This document shows, piece after piece, positions 63,176 to 64,000 of a stretch of DNA of 64,000 bases (its first letter is position 1; every line of letters begins with the position of its first letter). Source of the DNA: Haliea sp. (GTDB taxonomy: Bacteria > Pseudomonadota > Gammaproteobacteria > Pseudomonadales > Halieaceae); the NCBI GenBank assembly GCA_016704305.1, contig JADJAL010000005.1:95311-159310 (forward strand), read 5' to 3'. Both the position numbers and the translations under genes were made by a program. The notes under the pieces were generated by a model. That model did no database searches, was not told the origin of the DNA, and was given only the letters and a program-made list of their open reading frames with translations.

Positions 63176-64000
63176 ATGATAACTCCACCTCCCGCTTCCG
63201 CATCGACCATGTCAGCGGACTCCGCGCGCCTGATGCGTTTGGCGACCTACGCATCGATCAGCGTGGCGCTCATCCTGGTGCTGGCGAAGACCGTGGCCTG
63301 GGTGCTCACCGATTCTGTCGTGCTGCTCGCGACGCTGATCGACTCCACGCTCGACAGCATGGCGTCGCTGATCAACCTGTTCGCCGTGCGACACGCACTC
63401 ATGCCCGCCGATAGAGAGCACCGCTTCGGGCACGGCAAGGCGGAGGCGCTGGCGGGCTTGGGGCAGTCGGCCTTCATCGCCGGTTCCGCGGGCTTCCTGC
63501 TGCTGGAGTCAGGGCGGCGCCTGCTCAATCCGGTGCCGCTCGAATCCTATGGCCCGGGTGTGCTGGTGATGATCCTCTCGATCGCGCTTACGCTGGCGCT
63601 GATGGCCTTTCAGCGGCATGTGATTCGCAAAACCGATTCCACCGCGATCAAGGCGGATGCGCTGCACTACCGCACCGATTTCATGGTGAATACGTCCGTC
63701 ATCGTCGCACTACTGCTGGCGGTAGAGGGTTGGGAAGGCTTTGATGCCATCTTCGCCATCGGCATCGCGATCTACATCCTGTACAGTTCCTGGGAAATCG
63801 TGCGGCAATCGCTGGATGACCTGATGGACAGGGAACTGCCGGATGCGGAACGCGAGGAGATCAAGCGTATCGCGCTGTCGCATGCGGATGTGCGTGGCAT
63901 GCATGACCTGCGCTCACGGCGCTCCGGCATCGCGACGTTCATCCAGTTGCACCTTGAGGTCGACGACGGTCTTTCGCTGCTGCAGGCCCACGCGGTTTCG
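63176..64000 (+). CDS. fieF: Cation diffusion facilitator (FieF-like), 3' end outside window
   Basis: 275 codons from ATG 63176 to the window edge; family members are about 300 residues, so little is missing. Metal-site motifs: LIDSTLDSMASLINL in helix 2 and ALHYRTDFMVN (HxxxD) in helix 5. EHRFGHGKAEALAGLGQS follows helix 2 as in FieF. Exports Zn2+ or Fe2+ in exchange for protons. C-terminal cytoplasmic domain begins near ADVRGMHDLRSRRSGI. Confidence 0.9.
   Translation, partial: MITPPPASASTMSADSARLMRLATYASISVALILVLAKTVAWVLTDSVVLLATLIDSTLDSMASLINLFAVRHALMPADREHRFGHGKAEALAGLGQSAFIAGSAGFLLLESGRRLLNPVPLESYGPGVLVMILSIALTLALMAFQRHVIRKTDSTAIKADALHYRTDFMVNTSVIVALLLAVEGWEGFDAIFAIGIAIYILYSSWEIVRQSLDDLMDRELPDAEREEIKRIALSHADVRGMHDLRSRRSGIATFIQLHLEVDDGLSLLQAHAVS

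Overview
The window is a GC-rich gammaproteobacterial chromosome segment. Its gene content (error-prone DnaE2, paired TonB-dependent receptors, PhoD phosphatases, a Pot-type putrescine transporter with a PuuB-like oxidase, a Pil-Chp-type chemosensory cluster, a retropepsin/ATP-grasp/transglutaminase cluster) fits a marine or environmental Cellvibrionales/Halieaceae-like lineage. That placement is inferred from gene content only. I saw no rRNA, tRNA or CRISPR array.

Layout. 1-7.4 kb: a MATE transporter cut by the window edge, tag, an enoyl-CoA hydratase/isomerase, pcm and dnaE2. dnaE2 carries its own LexA box. Three 73-bp hairpin repeats lie in the long 3' tail of the pcm frame. 7.5-16.6 kb: a DUF2283 gene pair, then a chromosomal integron. 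Its intI is interrupted by one in-frame stop codon. At least eight recognisable attC sites separate mostly small cassette genes: zinc ribbon, secreted proteins, a 34-residue lysine-rich protein, small membrane proteins, a ParD/ParE-like toxin-antitoxin pair and a protein of unknown function. An IS1182-like element sits exactly in the core of one attC. A dehalogenase-like hydrolase, an Excalibur protein and a CPXCG protein follow, without clear attC sites. 16.6-31.5 kb: an amidohydrolase with two TonB-dependent receptors; an aspartyl-hydroxylase-like protein with a broken beta-propeller-like protein; TerB-like; two PhoD proteins (one frameshifted); a TPR sulfotransferase (frameshifted). 31.6-41.3 kb: potFGHI, a B12-binding-type radical SAM protein, a PuuB-like oxidase, and a protein made of three Nif11-like repeats behind a near-consensus sigma-54 promoter. 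41.3-47.1 kb: DUF3014, a small unknown, a DsbA-family protein, and a retropepsin / inactive transglutaminase / ATP-grasp ligase operon. 47.1-61.4 kb: a divergent Pil-Chp-like chemosensory cluster. It has an amber-interrupted PAS/degenerate-GGDEF/AAA+ protein, a CheB-like protein, PilG-, PilI-, PilJ-, PilK- and ChpC-like proteins, and a ChpA split into two genes. 61.7-64 kb: small unknowns, a DUF6092 plus nitroreductase pair, and a FieF-like transporter cut by the window edge.

The best candidates for something undescribed are the radical SAM / triple-Nif11 neighbourhood and the unusual chemosensory cluster. At least six genes appear broken by one-base changes, five of them in homopolymer runs. 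Some breaks may therefore be assembly errors rather than biology. The two in-frame stop codons (intI and the AAA+ gene) are of a different kind and deserve separate checking.
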